NCBI GenBank assembly: GCA_019426215.1
Contig: CM033392.1
Coordinates: 39,920,666-39,984,665, forward strand
DNA from: Buddleja alternifolia
Lineage: Eukaryota > Streptophyta > Magnoliopsida > Lamiales > Scrophulariaceae
Direction: 5' to 3'
Length of the DNA stretch: 64,000 nucleotides
Under the pieces are notes generated by a model. It saw nothing but the letters and a program-made list of their open reading frames with translations, was not told where the DNA came from and did no database searches. The translations under genes were made by a program, and so were the position numbers. Positions 24,061 through 36,363 of the stretch are shown piece after piece. The first letter of the stretch is position 1. Every line of letters starts with the position of its first letter.

Positions 24061-26650
24061 TTAGCTCTCTAAGAACCGAGTTCTATTTCTCAGCGTACCT
24101 CATACCATAGCCTCAGTCACTGGCCCCTCTATTGGAACATGAGTAATGCTTGCAATAAGCATACCATCTAATGATTCGTTATATTAGGTCAGTTGGAACA
24201 TTCTCAAGCAAAAGACCTAAGGGTCCTTAGAGAGAGTTATTTAATGCAGAAAATAAGCTAAGATTTACGATTAGATGATTATATTGTACTCAAGTAAAAT
24301 TAGGACTTTAATTTTACTTGGCTCCCATTACATTTTTCGAACCATTGCACTCCCACTGCAATGTACGGAAATCTCTTTAGACAGATTTCGTAGTGAGCGA
24401 TTGAGTTCTTCAAAATTTTCAATGAGTTGCAATCTGTAACGATGTATGGCTCATTAAAATTTTAAAGTGGCGCGCCACGCCAATCAGATGGTTCAATCCC
24501 ATTTTTGCTCATGGATCACTTAACCTCAGCCTGTAATGGAATATTGGTGGTGATCCATCTAAGTACTTTCCCATCCACTCCTATCAATCTAACAGTTCAA
24601 TCTCATCTTGCAACCTGTAACGGTTTATGGGATGAGATTTGCTTCGACCGATGGCATCAAACGCAATTCTAATAACACACACTCATATGGACTTTATCTA
24701 GATTAGCTCAAGCCAATGAGCCAATCGGGGAGGGATTCTATCTATTACAAGAGCTTCCACCTATACAGAAAATCTAATCTTCGAGCTCCAAGCTTCTTAT
24801 GGAACTGCCATGCTCCATTGGGCCTATCTAATTTTATTACAAAGAAACAGGCCTATACAAGTTTCTAATAAAATAAAGATACAAGTTACAAACTCCGACC
24901 CAATACAACCCAGATAACAGAAAGAAAACCAAAACACCCTAAGTCCATATGAGGTGTCATCATCACATAATAAAAGGAGCATGTAAAACAATTAAACACA
25001 TATGTGATGATCATATTAAATCTTATTTAATAAATAATTAAATCCAATTTAATTTGAAGTTGGATTGAAAATCTAACTCATAAAAATCAAATCCAATTTA
25101 ATTTTAATGAGAAGATTAAATCTAATTTAATTAAAGCAAATTAAGTTCACACAATTCTTATGGGCTTATAAGATTAAATCCAATTTAATCAAAATTTAAT
25201 TTCATTTCATTGCATTTGGAAATTAAATCCAATAAAATTTACACAAGAGGATTAAATCGAATTTAATCCTTGTAGAAATTAAATGCCATAAGAAGAATAT
25301 AATCCAATTTAATTCATGGTGAAATTAATTTCAATTTGATTTGTAGGGCTTAAAAGATTAAAACTTATTTAATCTTTATTGAAAGAAAGACTAACAATAT
25401 TTTTATGGGCTTTAATAGATTAAAACTTATTTAATCTTTATCGAAATAAAGTCCAACAATATTTCTATAAAAGATTAAAACTTATTTAAGCTAGGAGAAA
25501 TAAAGACTAACAATATTTCTATGGTCATTTGAATCATTGACTAAGTCTGACTTAATCAAGTTCAAATTAAATCTAATTTAATTTGAATTAGTAAATTAAA
25601 TTAAGTCACTTTCAATTTTGTTCGATGAATTAAGACTTAATTTAATTTAAAGCAAATTAAATATAATTCAATTTTATCAAATTCAATTTAATAAATCAAA
25701 TGTAATTCGATTCACAATTGAGGCTTTGACATTGTCAAGGAAGAAGAGGGCCCAATTAATATAATCGGGTTTGGGTCTTACCCAATTGTTAATTCAATTT
25801 GCTATTGGGTCCAAGGCCAATTTTAACTCAATCTAATTGAATTAATTAGTATGGGATCAAGCCCAATGCACAATTGAATTTTAATTGATGATGGGCTAAG
25901 CTCAACACTCAATTTAATTAATTGTGGTTGGGCCATTCCAAGCTCACAATATAATTAATTCGTGTCGGGTTTAATCCAAAAATCAATTCGGATGATGAGA
26001 TCAAATACAATTTAATTTTGTCGAGGAAATTAAATCCAATTTAATTAAAACAAAACTAAAATTAATTTAATCTTGAAGAAGACAATTAATTTTGAAAGGA
26101 GAAATGAACCCAATTAATTGCTTAATTAGGTATTGGGTCAAACCCAATTTTAATATAATTGAATTGCATTGGGTCAAGACCCAAATTAATTCAATTGGGT
26201 GTTATTGGGTCAAATCCCCAAATAAAACACCTTATTCATTATAAATGTTGGGCCAAATCCAACTTACTCCATATATGTCGGGCCAAGCCCATCCTCAAAA
26301 TTAATATTTCTTGTATTGGGTCAAGCCCAACACAATTCAAAGAGTGTTGGGCTTGGCCCAACTCTCACAAGCTGCTGCCCTAGAGAGGCAACATCCATCA
26401 TCTTCCTTCATCATCATCAAGGCGCCATCATCGCCGACACCATCTGTCCGATCTTCACCGCCGCCGGAGCAACACGGGAAACACAAAATCGCGACCTATT
26501 TTAGCCTGAAAAATTGCGTCTTCCATGGCTCAAGTGGGCAGCGTTTCAGGCGGCGTTAATGATAGCGAATTTCAGCGATTTTAGGCATCAATGTTTCGCC
26601 GCCAAAATCAACCTCTTCTCCTGCGTTTTTCGGCAACGAACGAGTCACCC
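24061..26650 (-). mobile_element. copia element 2: untranslated leader, 5' LTR missing
   Basis: Non-coding sequence in the position of the long leader of this copia family. Between about 24990 and 26160 the phrase 'attaaatccaatttaatt' and variants recur some twenty times, so the region is a degenerate AT-rich repeat field. 24608-24665 aligns with 11872-11945 in copia element 1. The GC-richer piece at 26370-26640 matches the position expected near the primer site, but neither a primer site nor a 5' LTR follows. The element is therefore truncated on its 5' side where the gypsy sequence resumes. Confidence 0.55.
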
Positions 26651-26752
26651 AAAAAGTAGATAGAACAAATGCTTTAGAACATTAATTTGTAATTACAAAA
26701 CGTATTTAGGAAATGACAAATTAATATTCCTCTTGTTAATGCTTTAGAACAA

Positions 26753-27598
26753 ATGCCTAGCTATCATAGATTTGTGAAGGATGTTTTGTCTAAATGGCAT
26801 AGGATTAAGGAATTTAAAACTCTTAATCTAAATGAGGAATCTAGAGCTTTAGTGAAAAATAAATTGCCTTGTAAGAGGAAAGGTCCTGGTAGTTTCACTA
26901 TTCCTTGTGTTATTGATAATCATGATGTTGTTCAAGCTCTGTGTGACTTGGGAGCAGGAGTAGATTTGATGTATTTTTCAGTATTTCAAAAACTTGAAAT
27001 TGGGAAGATGAAATTGATCTCGATTTTACTTCAACTTGTAGATTGGTTTATTATGTACCCAGTGGGCATAGTGGAAGATGTGCCGGTAAGGGTAGGAAAA
27101 TTTATACTCCTTGCTGACTTTGTTATTCTTGATTTGATGCAGATTTAGAAATCCCAAATCATACTAAGAAGACAATTCCTAGATACTGCAGAAACATTGA
27201 TAGATGTGGCTTGTGGGGAGCTAATCATGCACTTAGGGATTGAAAAAGTAGTCTTCAATACTCTGGAATCCATGGAGCATCCTAATGAAGTTGAAGATTA
27301 TTAAATGATTGATAAGGTGGAGCAGTGTGTGATTCAAGGAAAAGAAGCAAATTAAAGCAAAGACATCTTGGAAGCAGTGATCCAACTGGTGGTTGCAAAA
27401 GAGAAATGTGAAGATGAAAAGATTGCTCTAGAGTATTCACATCTAGAGGAGAACCCAAAAATTTCTAAAGTGGTGAACAAGTTCGAGCCTTTTCACTTTG
27501 AGGAAAGACTGGATCGCAAATCAGAATATACATTTCAAGAGAATGGTCAGAGGTTGAAGCTTTATTGGGTTCAAGACTTTCACATTTTGAAACAGTGA
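26753..27598 (+). pseudogene. Ty3/gypsy protease region (Athila/Tat-like)
   Basis: From 26753 the frame matches the retropepsin segment of plant Athila/Tat elements: KLPCKRKGPGSFTIPCVI, ALCDLGAGVDLMYFSVFQKL and PVGIVEDVPVRVGKFILLAD. The catalytic position reads DLGAG, as in this family, in place of the retroviral DTG/DSG. It stops at 27148. Similarity continues in another frame (GRQFLDTAETLIDVACGELI near 27170-27230) and then at 27368-27598 in the linker before RT. RT, RNase H and integrase are missing. It probably belongs to the same element as the gag at 14991-15509, with copia element 2 lying between. Confidence 0.75.
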
Positions 27599-28240
27599 TT
27601 TGAGAGTAGATTAATGGCATAACACTGTCAGGATGATAACGATAAACAAAGAGCTTTTGGGAGGCAACCTAATCTTTAGTGTTTTCAATTGTTTTTTTTC
27701 ACATCGTGTCTTGATTTTATTTTTTTATGTGTTTAGTTCATTTTTATAGGTGAAAAATAAAACGGGATGAGCAGGCACATCACGAAATGAGGAAAAACAG
27801 ATTGTGCACAAGAAGACAAAGAACAAATTTGAACTACAAATGTCAGCCTATGTCGCAGCAAAGCATTATGTGCCATGGCATGACTTGAACCAGAAACTCC
27901 AAAGAAAAAAAACCTAACAAGTATGTCGCGGCATCGTGAAACAATCACCCCCATCTAATAGAGAAGGAACATTGAGGAAAAAAGGAGGAGAGGACATGGA
28001 GCACGACATAGGACATTGTCAGGTTGTCTCTTTCCTTTCTTTTCCTCTATTTTATTTTTGCTCTTTTAACTCATTATGTGAATCTGCTGTTGATGTTAGT
28101 TCAGTGAGGATACTGAACAATTTTAGTCTGGGGGGTGCTTAGTTTTCTTTTCACCTTTCATTGTTTGTGTTGGAGTTTGCATGATAGAGCTAATGAGCTA
28201 AGTTTGGGGGTAATAGGAGGCATCCCTTTTGCTTGAATGT
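27599..28240 (+). mobile_element. gypsy 3' non-coding end
   Basis: The phrase 'gagcttttgggaggcaaccta' at about 27651 is the signature that follows pol in Athila/Tat-like elements. Near 28104-28140 is 'gaggatactgaacaattttagtctggggggtgc' in two parts, and near 28200 'agtttgggggtaatagg', the purine-rich stretches that precede the 3' LTR in these elements. RT to integrase has been deleted between the protease and this point. Confidence 0.6.
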
Positions 28241-30300
28241 CTTGAATGCGAGTTTTTTGTCTATGCTGAGTTAGTTGTTACAGAATAGCATGATTTGCAT
28301 AGTAGACTTAGTCATTTGTGGTGATTCTAGTTCAATGATGATTAAGTTTAATCTCAATTTCAACTGATTGGGGGTATGAATGAATAGGGTTGATAGGGCA
28401 AAAAAAAATAACATCTATATATCATGAGCACATAGTCTTTTGATTAGTTGTTTTCTATGAGACTTAGCTGAAATCAAATTTTGTAAGTATTGTTTACATT
28501 CTTGAGAACTAGAATTGGTTTTAAACTTTTCTTGAGACGAACTAAGAAAGAACCTATTGCAAAACAGAAATCACTTTGAAGGTACTTTTTTACTGAGTAA
28601 CCTGGGGCATTCATGACCAATATTTGCATTTGCATCAAAAGGTGAATATTGGCCTCAAAAGGGGAGAGTGAGAGCAAGCGAGAGAGAGAGAGACAGAGAC
28701 AGAGACAAAGAGAGACTTTAAAGATGTCCTTCATTGAGAAATCGGGAACAATCAACGTCTACCTTTGAATAACAAGGTCAATCCCGAAAGAAAAGGAAAG
28801 AAGAAAAAAAAATAGTAACAAAAAAATTAGTGAAAAAAAAAATCTTGAGTATGAAAGTTCTCTTTTAGTAAGTTTTGTGATAAGTAAGAAATCAACCTAT
28901 AATTCTTACAATTGTTAGAATATAATGAGATTTGCGAGTACCAGCTCCTGATTTTTTGGCCAACGATCAGTCTGCACTCTTTTGATCATATCTCCTCAAC
29001 AAATCTCTTGATTTCAGCTTGGTTTTAAAGAAAACAAATGAGGCTTAAACTTTCCTATTAGGCTCAGACTCATTGGAAGCCATTAGATCAGAGAAAATTG
29101 AGCTCAAAGTGGACAACTGAGATTAGTTAGAAGAAAAGAAGGGAATTTTGGAGATATAAAATGATTTGTGAGCTACACAATTAGGGATTCATGTTTTTCC
29201 AGGGGAGAAGAGGGGGGAGAAACCTAGAGGAAACACATCTTGAACAAAAAGAGTTGATTTTTACAAGAATACAAAGAATACAAGTGAAGATCGACATCAT
29301 AGACAAGAAGAATATTGAGTTTTCCATTGTTTTTTCTTTTTCTATTGATTAGATCTTTCAATTGTTACACTTGATGATTGTAGACATGAATTCTCTTTGT
29401 TTTTGTGTGTTTTTCTTAACAATCATGAGCAAAATTTGTAGTAGGCGCACCCCGAAACTCTAGATATTTGGATTAATTGTGACGTTTATTTAGTTTTAGT
29501 TTGATTCTTTATCTCATTGCTTGTTTAATTTTGTGCTCTATGCCTCAAGTTGATTGACGACCTATTTTGAGTATTTGTTTGCTTAATTGAACTAGACAAA
29601 GAAATATTAAATATAGAACTTGGATTAAACAGAGAAGGATAATGAATTTAGGATATGATAAGTTGCGTTATTTGTCTTTGAGGATAGACGTATACCTTAG
29701 ACCCTTCTTAGCTTGAAGATAACTTAATCTTAATGTGTTTAGTTTTAGTTTCTTCTTGCATAGACATATGGGGAAGACTAGGATTAGATAAGCTTCTATG
29801 TATTCGACAATTGCATAGAAGGATATTAGTGTTTAGAGTTAGCAACTGAGATGGTGATAGAACTAGAGATTAATTCATTGCTTTAATCAGGTAACTCTAG
29901 GGAAGGGGGAACCTTCATTTAACCACTTTGGTTAATTTTCACTTAATTTTTGTTTTTGATTAGTTGTTAATTTTTATTTTCGTACTAGGCTAATTACACA
30001 TTCATATTATTAATTGGAATTTGAGACACTTAGATATAAATTTCACTTTAATTCGTCATAAATTTAGTTAAGTCCATGTGGGAACGATATCCATACTTTG
30101 GTACACTTTATTACTTGTCGGCACGTGTACGTGCACTTGCGTTGAATTGGTCTTAATTTTATATATACTAAACGACCAACAAGTTTTTGGCACCGTTGAC
30201 GTGGACTTTTACTGAGTTTATTTAGATTTAAGTAATTCTATTTCTTTGTGTCGTCTACACTCTGTTACTTCTGGCAGGTAACAGGTAGTTTATGAGCAGA
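28241..30300 (+). mobile_element. gypsy LTR and leader-like sequence
   Basis: No genes are visible. After a GA-repeat (28660-28712), the part from about 29380 to 30220 reads like the leader of an Athila/Tat element, ending in 'gtgggaacgatatccatactttgg' (in two parts) and 'caagtttttggcaccgttgac' near 30180, the phrase that comes shortly before gag in these elements. It suggests an LTR lies between 28240 and 29380 and that the leader belongs to a second, truncated copy or to a rearranged 5' part. LTR ends could not be fixed by eye. Confidence 0.45.
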
Positions 30301-30544
30301 GCTCTACATTCTAAAGAATTCACTGCAGATCCAGATAGTTTACCCTATAGTTCTCACAACCATAAAACCTTCTACCCGGATGTCCATCCGTCCAACAGCA
30401 TCGAAGCTTAGCCCATATCTTGTAAAAGTCTGTTACATTAGCCATTTTTTGCTCTTTATGGTAGGCAGACCAAAAATGAAACAAACTCAGCAATTGTAGA
30501 GCTTTACAGGCTCAATAATGGCAATGGGGTGAGATAGTACAATG

Positions 30545-30882
30545 CATTTCCTGCCAAAAGGACCAAAAAAGACACATTTTTCCTATAGTTAAGGGACTAA
30601 AGGGACAATTTTTTGAAGTTGAAGGACTAAAGGGATAAATTCTTTGAAGTTGAGGGACTAGAGTGAAACTCAAAAGTTTCATTGACACATTTACCCTTAA
30701 AATATGACAAGTGCGTGACACTTGACCAACTTTCCGATCAAAATTGACCGGAAATTGGTCAGAGGGACCACATTGAAACAAATTCTTTAGTTGAGGGACT
30801 CAATCGACGCAATTGAAAGTATAGGGACTAAAGTGATTCTAAATATAAAGTTGAGAGAGTAAAGGGATCATTACCCCTTTTT
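30545..30882. mobile_element. MITE-like element with 'gggactaaag' repeats
   Basis: The segment is made of repeated 'agggactaaagggacaa' and 'gttgagggacta' phrases, and its right end reads 'aaagggatcattacccct', the terminus of a widespread class of non-autonomous elements in dicots. A clear target duplication was not found, so the edges are approximate. The open minus-strand frame over it is a by-product. Confidence 0.4.
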
Positions 30883-30899
30883 TAAGTCAATAAGAACAA

Positions 30900-31200
30900 A
30901 TTTGAAGCATTGTTTTGAAATTCGGACCGTTCATGGAACTGAAAAATTGATCGGGTCAAGGGTCACCAGTTCGACCGTCAGGTCAACCGCAATCGAACCG
31001 GTATTGCCGAACCGGTAACTTCATAATCATGCCATACATAATAATTAATATATTGCTAAATATTATAAATATAAAAATAATGAAAATATATAAAAATTCT
31101 TTTTCTGCAAAAAAAAAGACTTTTAGCTCCTACCGAGTCTGACCGAGCCGTTTTGAGGGTCTAAAGATCCGATCCAATCCAATCTTTAGAAAAAGAAGCA
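30900..31200. repeat. 'gaccgg/ccggtt'-rich non-autonomous element relic
   Basis: Contains 'accggtattgccgaaccgg' and repeated 'cgaaccgg', 'gaccg' words on the left and 'ctgaccgagccgttttgag' on the right, with an AT-rich centre. This is the composition of common plant hAT-type miniature elements. No exact terminal repeats or target duplication could be read. Confidence 0.35.
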
Positions 31201-31639
31201 GAAAGGCAGGTAAGGCACGCAGGGGGGAAATAAAGTAAATAGGCTTACTTTGCACAAGAAAAAATTACATAAGCCTCATCCCGTTTTCACTATTCAAATA
31301 TAGGCCTCTGTGGGACCTTTTAGTATTGAAAGGTCCAAGATACCCTTACTAACACTAAAAGTAGTGCCCCCTACTTTATTACGATACTAAGATACTGGAG
31401 ATACTTGATCCTGTATGATGTCCCTATGTTTTCAATTTATTTATCTTTAGTCCCCAAACATTAAAGATGGTTTATTTTGACCCCAAAAAACAACAAAAAC
31501 ATCAAAAAATCTTGAGAGAAATATTATATATTTTTAAAGAAAAGAGAATCCCAACCCGTTTTTATAAATCTGCATAAAACTCTTTATTGCAATCATAATT
31601 TATCTACAAGCCTGTACCCGCTTATATTTTAAACTCTTT

Positions 31640-32440
31640 TATTGATTGTCTTAATACTTTAGAAAACTTAGATTATAATAATCAAGAATTAATATTAGAA
31701 TTACAAAACCAATTAATAATTAGAAAAAATAATTGGGTCAATACCTATCTTAACACACCACCTAAATTTCGAGATCACCAAAACTATATTAAATTCCTTT
31801 TAGTTTTGAATATATTAATAGCAGCCTTTTATTAAAAATAGATCCTTCTAATTTTAAAAGATTAGAATATTTAGATCTTGAATATAGTTTAGTCGATAGA
31901 TCCATAATCTCTTTAGATAAACATAAATTTATTTGTAGATTTTATTCAAGTTTTAAACACAATTTACATTCGGAAAATAAACGCTTAAATAGTTTAACGG
32001 ATCTACTTATATCTCTAGCTTCGAACTTAGAACTAGAAAATACAAAATTTTATAAAACCTTAGAATCATTAAAAGAGCAGTATTTGCTAGTATGAAAATA
32101 GATATGACTAATAATGTAGGAATATTTTATGTAGCTCCAAATATGATGAAAAGTATTAAAGATATTAATTTTTAAAATTACTATAGGATTACAAACTAGA
32201 GGATATGAAACTTATGATAGAAATAACTTAGTTGTTTCTATAGCATTTTTAGAAAGAGTAACTAATAATAGTTTCTCTCAATATAAAATTAATATAGATG
32301 GAATAATAGATGGTTTAGCCTCAGTAGGAGTAAAAATGATTAAACCCTTAAATATAGATAATAGCGATTTAAATGGAGAAGAATAGGAATTAACCAAACA
32401 CTTAGAAGAAAATGGAACGGTTTCCAGGAGAAAGTGTAAT
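31640..32440 (+). pseudogene. caulimovirid movement protein remnant
   Basis: Frames in this stretch match the caulimovirus movement protein superfamily. The best part is near 32175-32350, where an IGLQTRGYE motif is followed by a hydrophobic strand, a VTNNSFSQY phrase and an IDGLASVGVK motif, in the same order as in badna- and caulimovirus movement proteins. The upstream part (31640-32090) is rich in Asn, Leu and Glu and matches the less conserved N-terminal region. Stops occur at several points, including just before the best segment. Movement proteins widen plasmodesmata in living viruses; this copy cannot be expressed whole. Confidence 0.7.
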
Positions 32441-32558
32441 GTATACAAATAGTAGAGGTCAAACTTCTATTAGATTTCTTAATTACCAAAAGCAAGATCC
32501 CAAAAAAAATTTAGAAGATCTAGAAGAAGAAACTGATAATGAAACAGAAACAAACTAA

Positions 32559-33000
32559 ATGAATATTATAGAAGAAGAAGAAGTTAGAATAACTAATAGA
32601 TTTGCAAATTGGGAAATAGTATCTGACATAGAAAGTGAAGAAGAAGAGGAGGAAGAAAATATAAAAGAAATAGAGGAAGAAATTAGACAATTAGAAAGTC
32701 AGCTTAAAAATGATTATAGACCAAAAAATATGGAAGAAATATTAAGAAAGAATTTCGAGATAAACAATTTAAGAGAATTAGTAGATGAAATGTATTTTGA
32801 AGCAATGAACTTAGATATAAATTTAGAATCAGCTGAAAAAGAATTTAAACAACATTATTTCTTCCAACATTTTTATGAATAAGCTGAAAAAGAATTAGTA
32901 AATTTAGTAGATGATGTATGTTCAGAAAAAACAGAATTTGAGAAATTCCTTAAAAATAAGGAAAAGAATAATAATGAAATAACTTTTATGGCTGATAGCT
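32559..33000 (+). pseudogene. pararetroviral acidic coiled-coil region
   Basis: An open stretch to 32882 is very rich in Glu, with IEEEIRQLESQL heptads, so a coiled coil is likely. A stop at 32880-32882 and another frame continue the same composition to about 33000. Its position between movement protein and coat protein corresponds to the variable, virion-associated part of caulimovirid polyproteins. No conserved enzyme motif is present. The ATG at 32559 is simply the first in the frame and may not be a true start. Confidence 0.5.
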
Positions 33001-33815
33001 AAGCAAGTTCCAGTAGTAATATAGGAAAAAGAACTAGAGTAGGACCAGATTATAGTGAAGTTCCAGCTATAAATGTAGAAATTAGTGGAAGACCATAATG
33101 GAAAAGCGCAACATATGAATATGGATCAACCCGGCCAAATAAATATACAGGATCAAGACAACCCATAGGAAAAACCATGAGTGGAACCATGTTAGTAATT
33201 GAATTAGGAATTCCACAAATGTGGCCAGAAGAAGTAAATATATGAGAACAATGTGTAGTAAGACATTGCAAAATAAATAAAAAGGCAGATATGGATATGT
33301 TTAACTTTTTAGAAACATGCTAGGACCTACAACATTATCTATCTGGCAAAGTAAAAAGAAAAAGGATCCTAATAGAATTAATGAAATAAAGCGTTTGATG
33401 AAGAATTATGAAATAGATATTTTACGAAATTACCACAAGATTTAGGAAAAAGAATACATGAAGAATGGATAAAAAACAATGGTAATCTTACAGGATTAGG
33501 TATAGGACCTAGAGTACAATATACTTTCTTTAAACTTCAGGAATGGTGTAAAGAAGAATTTATTAGAGAACAAATTAGAAAACAATCTTATGAGTTTTGT
33601 AGAAAAGTTATATACACCCCACAACAATATGGACAGAAGAATTACTTTAAGCCAAAACGAAAAATATTAAGGAAATCAAATAAACCAAAATCTAGTTTTA
33701 GACAATATAGACAAGGAAGAAAACCCCCTAATTATGTTAAAAAGCCATCAACCCAGAAATGCACGTGTTATATTTGTGGAGATCCTAAACATTTAGCTAA
33801 TAGATGCCCGAAAGA
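33001..33815 (+). pseudogene. pararetroviral coat protein with CCHC zinc knuckle
   Basis: The stretch holds degraded coat protein sequence with at least four stops. The clearest part is 33540-33810: a basic run with YTPQQYGQ and FKPKRK, then CTCYICGDPKHLANRC at about 33764-33808. The CX2CX4HX4C knuckle within it is typical of caulimovirid coat proteins. A frame change lies right after the knuckle: the acidic sequence that should follow continues in the frame that starts at 33804. Confidence 0.75.
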
Positions 33816-34853
33816 CAATTTAATATGGAAAGGGCGGCCATAGCAGAACAATTAGATGAAGATGTACTAAGTATAGACGGTAATGAAAGTGATAATGAAA
33901 GCATATTTAGTATAGTAAGTGAAGAAGGGCCAGAAATTCCAAATATAATAGAATATACCTATATGAATAATTCATGTGAACATAAATATATAAATGGAAA
34001 AGGAACTATGAGTATAGCCTGCAGTATTTGTAGATTATATCCTGATATGCATTTAAGATATCAGTGCAATATATGTTTTGACGAAATTTGTTTTATTTGT
34101 GCTAAAGAGGTATATAATATAGAAACGGATGTATCCACTAAACCTAGTAAAAAACTAGAAACCATAGAAATTCTAAGGCATAAAATAGAAAATTTAGACT
34201 TAAGAATACAATTAATAGAATTAAAAATAAAAAATAATGAAAATGTAAACAATAATAAGACTAAAGGAAAGGGTGTAGTTATAGAAGAAATTGATGAACT
34301 TAACCAACAATTAGAAGAAACTCATTTACAAAATACAGCGTATGAACCCCAAATACAGGTACCCTATACTAGTAGTTTAATACTTTTAGATTGTCGAATA
34401 TGGTGTAATCAAGAAAAATATATTGAAACCAAAGTCATTTTAAATACAGGAAGTACAAAAAGCATGCTTAGTTCTAGTCTTGTACCTAAAGAATTTGAAG
34501 CACAATTAAGTTACACTGTTACTAGCATAATTGCAGAAAATAGATTAATGAGCATAACAAAAGAGTTAATTACCATAGGAATACAATTTAAATATTTTTC
34601 AGGAAATTATAGTAGCAAATTTACATTAGGACAAGTACATATAGCACCAGAGAACATAAAAAGCCAAGAATTCCTTTTAGGGTTAATCTTTATTTGTGCA
34701 TTAAATGGAAGTATATTAGTAGGAAAAAATTATATTACTATTAGCAAACATAATTATACTTTCCCAACTAATAAACACATTAAACAATCAGAGTTGACTG
34801 CGAAGCGTGGTGGACATGGTAAAAATGATTTAGATTTTTTCAAAGAATTATAA
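33804..34853 (+). pseudogene. pararetroviral second zinc finger and aspartic protease
   Basis: The longest viral frame (349 codons). It starts with an acidic, Ser-rich stretch that normally follows the coat protein knuckle. At about 34015-34105 is a cysteine cluster with exact spacing CX2CX11CX2CX4CX2C, the pattern described for the second finger of badnaviruses and tungrovirus. A Glu/Lys coiled coil follows (34150-34330). The protease region is 34380-34740, but its catalytic triplet reads N-T-G instead of D-T-G near 34444, so the enzyme would be dead even if translated. The frame ends at a stop at 34851-34853 before RT. Confidence 0.75.
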
Positions 34854-34859
34854 CAAAAT

Positions 34860-36350
34860 AATATAGAATCTGAAACCATAGACATCCTATTAGATGAAGA
34901 AATTAGAGATATAGGAAAAGGATTAGATGCTTTAAGCCTAGAAAATGAAAGAATTCTGCATAAATTAGAAATGTTAGGATTTATAGGAGATGATTTAGTC
35001 AAAAACAAAGTAAACTATACTTTTAAACTAAACATCTTGAACCCCGATATAGTAATAAGGACAGCAGCTATAGAATATACTCTTGAATATATAAAAGAAT
35101 TCAAAACACAAATAAAAGAAATGTTAGAAATCGGTATTATAAGAAGAAGTGATAGTCCACATAGATCGGCGGCATTTATAGTAAGAAATAATGCAGAAAT
35201 AAAAAGAGGAAAACTTAGAATAGTATATAATTATAAGAGACTTAATGATAATACAAAAGATGATGCTTATAGAATACCTAATAAAGATGAGTTAATTAAT
35301 CTTATATAAAATAAAAAGATTTTTTCAAAATTTGATCTAAAAAGTGGATACAATCAAATTAAAATGGTAGAAGAAGACAAAAAATGGACAACATTCAGCT
35401 GTAGTGAAGGACATTTCGAGTGGAATGTTCTATCTTTTGGTTTAAAAATGCTCCAGCAATATTTCAAAGGTTTATGGATAGTATATTTAAACATTTAGAT
35501 TTCTGTTTAGTATATATAGATGACATTTTAGTAGCTTCTGAAAATATTAAACAGCATCAAGATCATTTAAAACAAGTGTTTAATTTAATAGAAGAAAATG
35601 GAATAGTAGTGTCTAAAAAGAAAATAGAACTTTTTAAGAGAAAAATAAGCTTTTTAGGCTTGGAAATAGGAAATGGACAGATTAAATTACAACCTCATAT
35701 AGCTCAAAAGATTTTAGATTTCCCCAATAAACTTGAAAACTTAAAACAAATACAAGCATTTCTAGGAATATTGAATTATTCTAGAAAATTCATTCCTAAA
35801 CTAAGTAAATTAGTCGGACCATTATATAAGAAAATCGGAAAATCAAGCCAAAGACACTTTAATCAGGAAGATATTAACCTAGTTAGAAAAATTAAGGAAA
35901 TAGTTAAAGATTTAAAACCTTTAGAATTACCTTTAAATACAGATTATGTAATAATTGAAGTAGATAGCTCTATAGAAGGATGAGAAGCAATATCAAAATG
36001 TAAACCTCATAAATTTTCTCCAAAAAGTGAAGAAAAAATATCAGATTATTCCAGTGGTAACTTTAATAAAACAGGAAGTAATTGGACCAGTCTAGATTAT
36101 GAAATAGCAGGAATAGTCAAAGCAATAGACCATTTTAGACTATATTTAAATAAACTTTTTATCATTAGAACAGATTGTGAAGCTGTGGTTAGATTCATAA
36201 AAAATGAAAATTCTAGAAAACAAAATAATAAAAGATGGTTAAATTTTAGAAATGCAATAGAAGGTAATGGATATAAAGTAGAATTTGAACAAATTAAAGG
36301 ATCAAACAATAGTATAGCAGATTTATTAAGCAGACAATTAACTTTAATTT
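34860..36350 (+). pseudogene. pararetroviral reverse transcriptase and RNase H
   Basis: RT motifs are in order: LEIGIIRRSDSPH near 35130, a KLRIVYNYKRLND motif near 35210, FSKFDLKSGYNQIKM near 35320-35370, a degraded FGLKNAP near 35440, and the catalytic YIDD near 35515. The thumb region (FLGLEIGNG, LGILNYSRKFIP) follows. RNase H lies at 35940-36330 with acidic residues in the expected places (EVDSS, LDYEIAGIVKA, RTDCEAV). Stops at 35307-35309 and 35981-35983 and a frame change near 35420 break it. The motif set is caulimovirid, close in layout to badna-type viruses. Confidence 0.85.
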
Positions 36351-36363
36351 TGGGTCACAGATC

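Noticed and set aside
28474..28755. Minus-strand frame rich in Leu and Ser
   Set aside because: It reads through a GA simple repeat (28660-28712); no start context or homology.
30512..30781. Minus-strand frame of 89 codons
   Set aside because: Coincides with the 'gggactaaag' MITE-like repeat.
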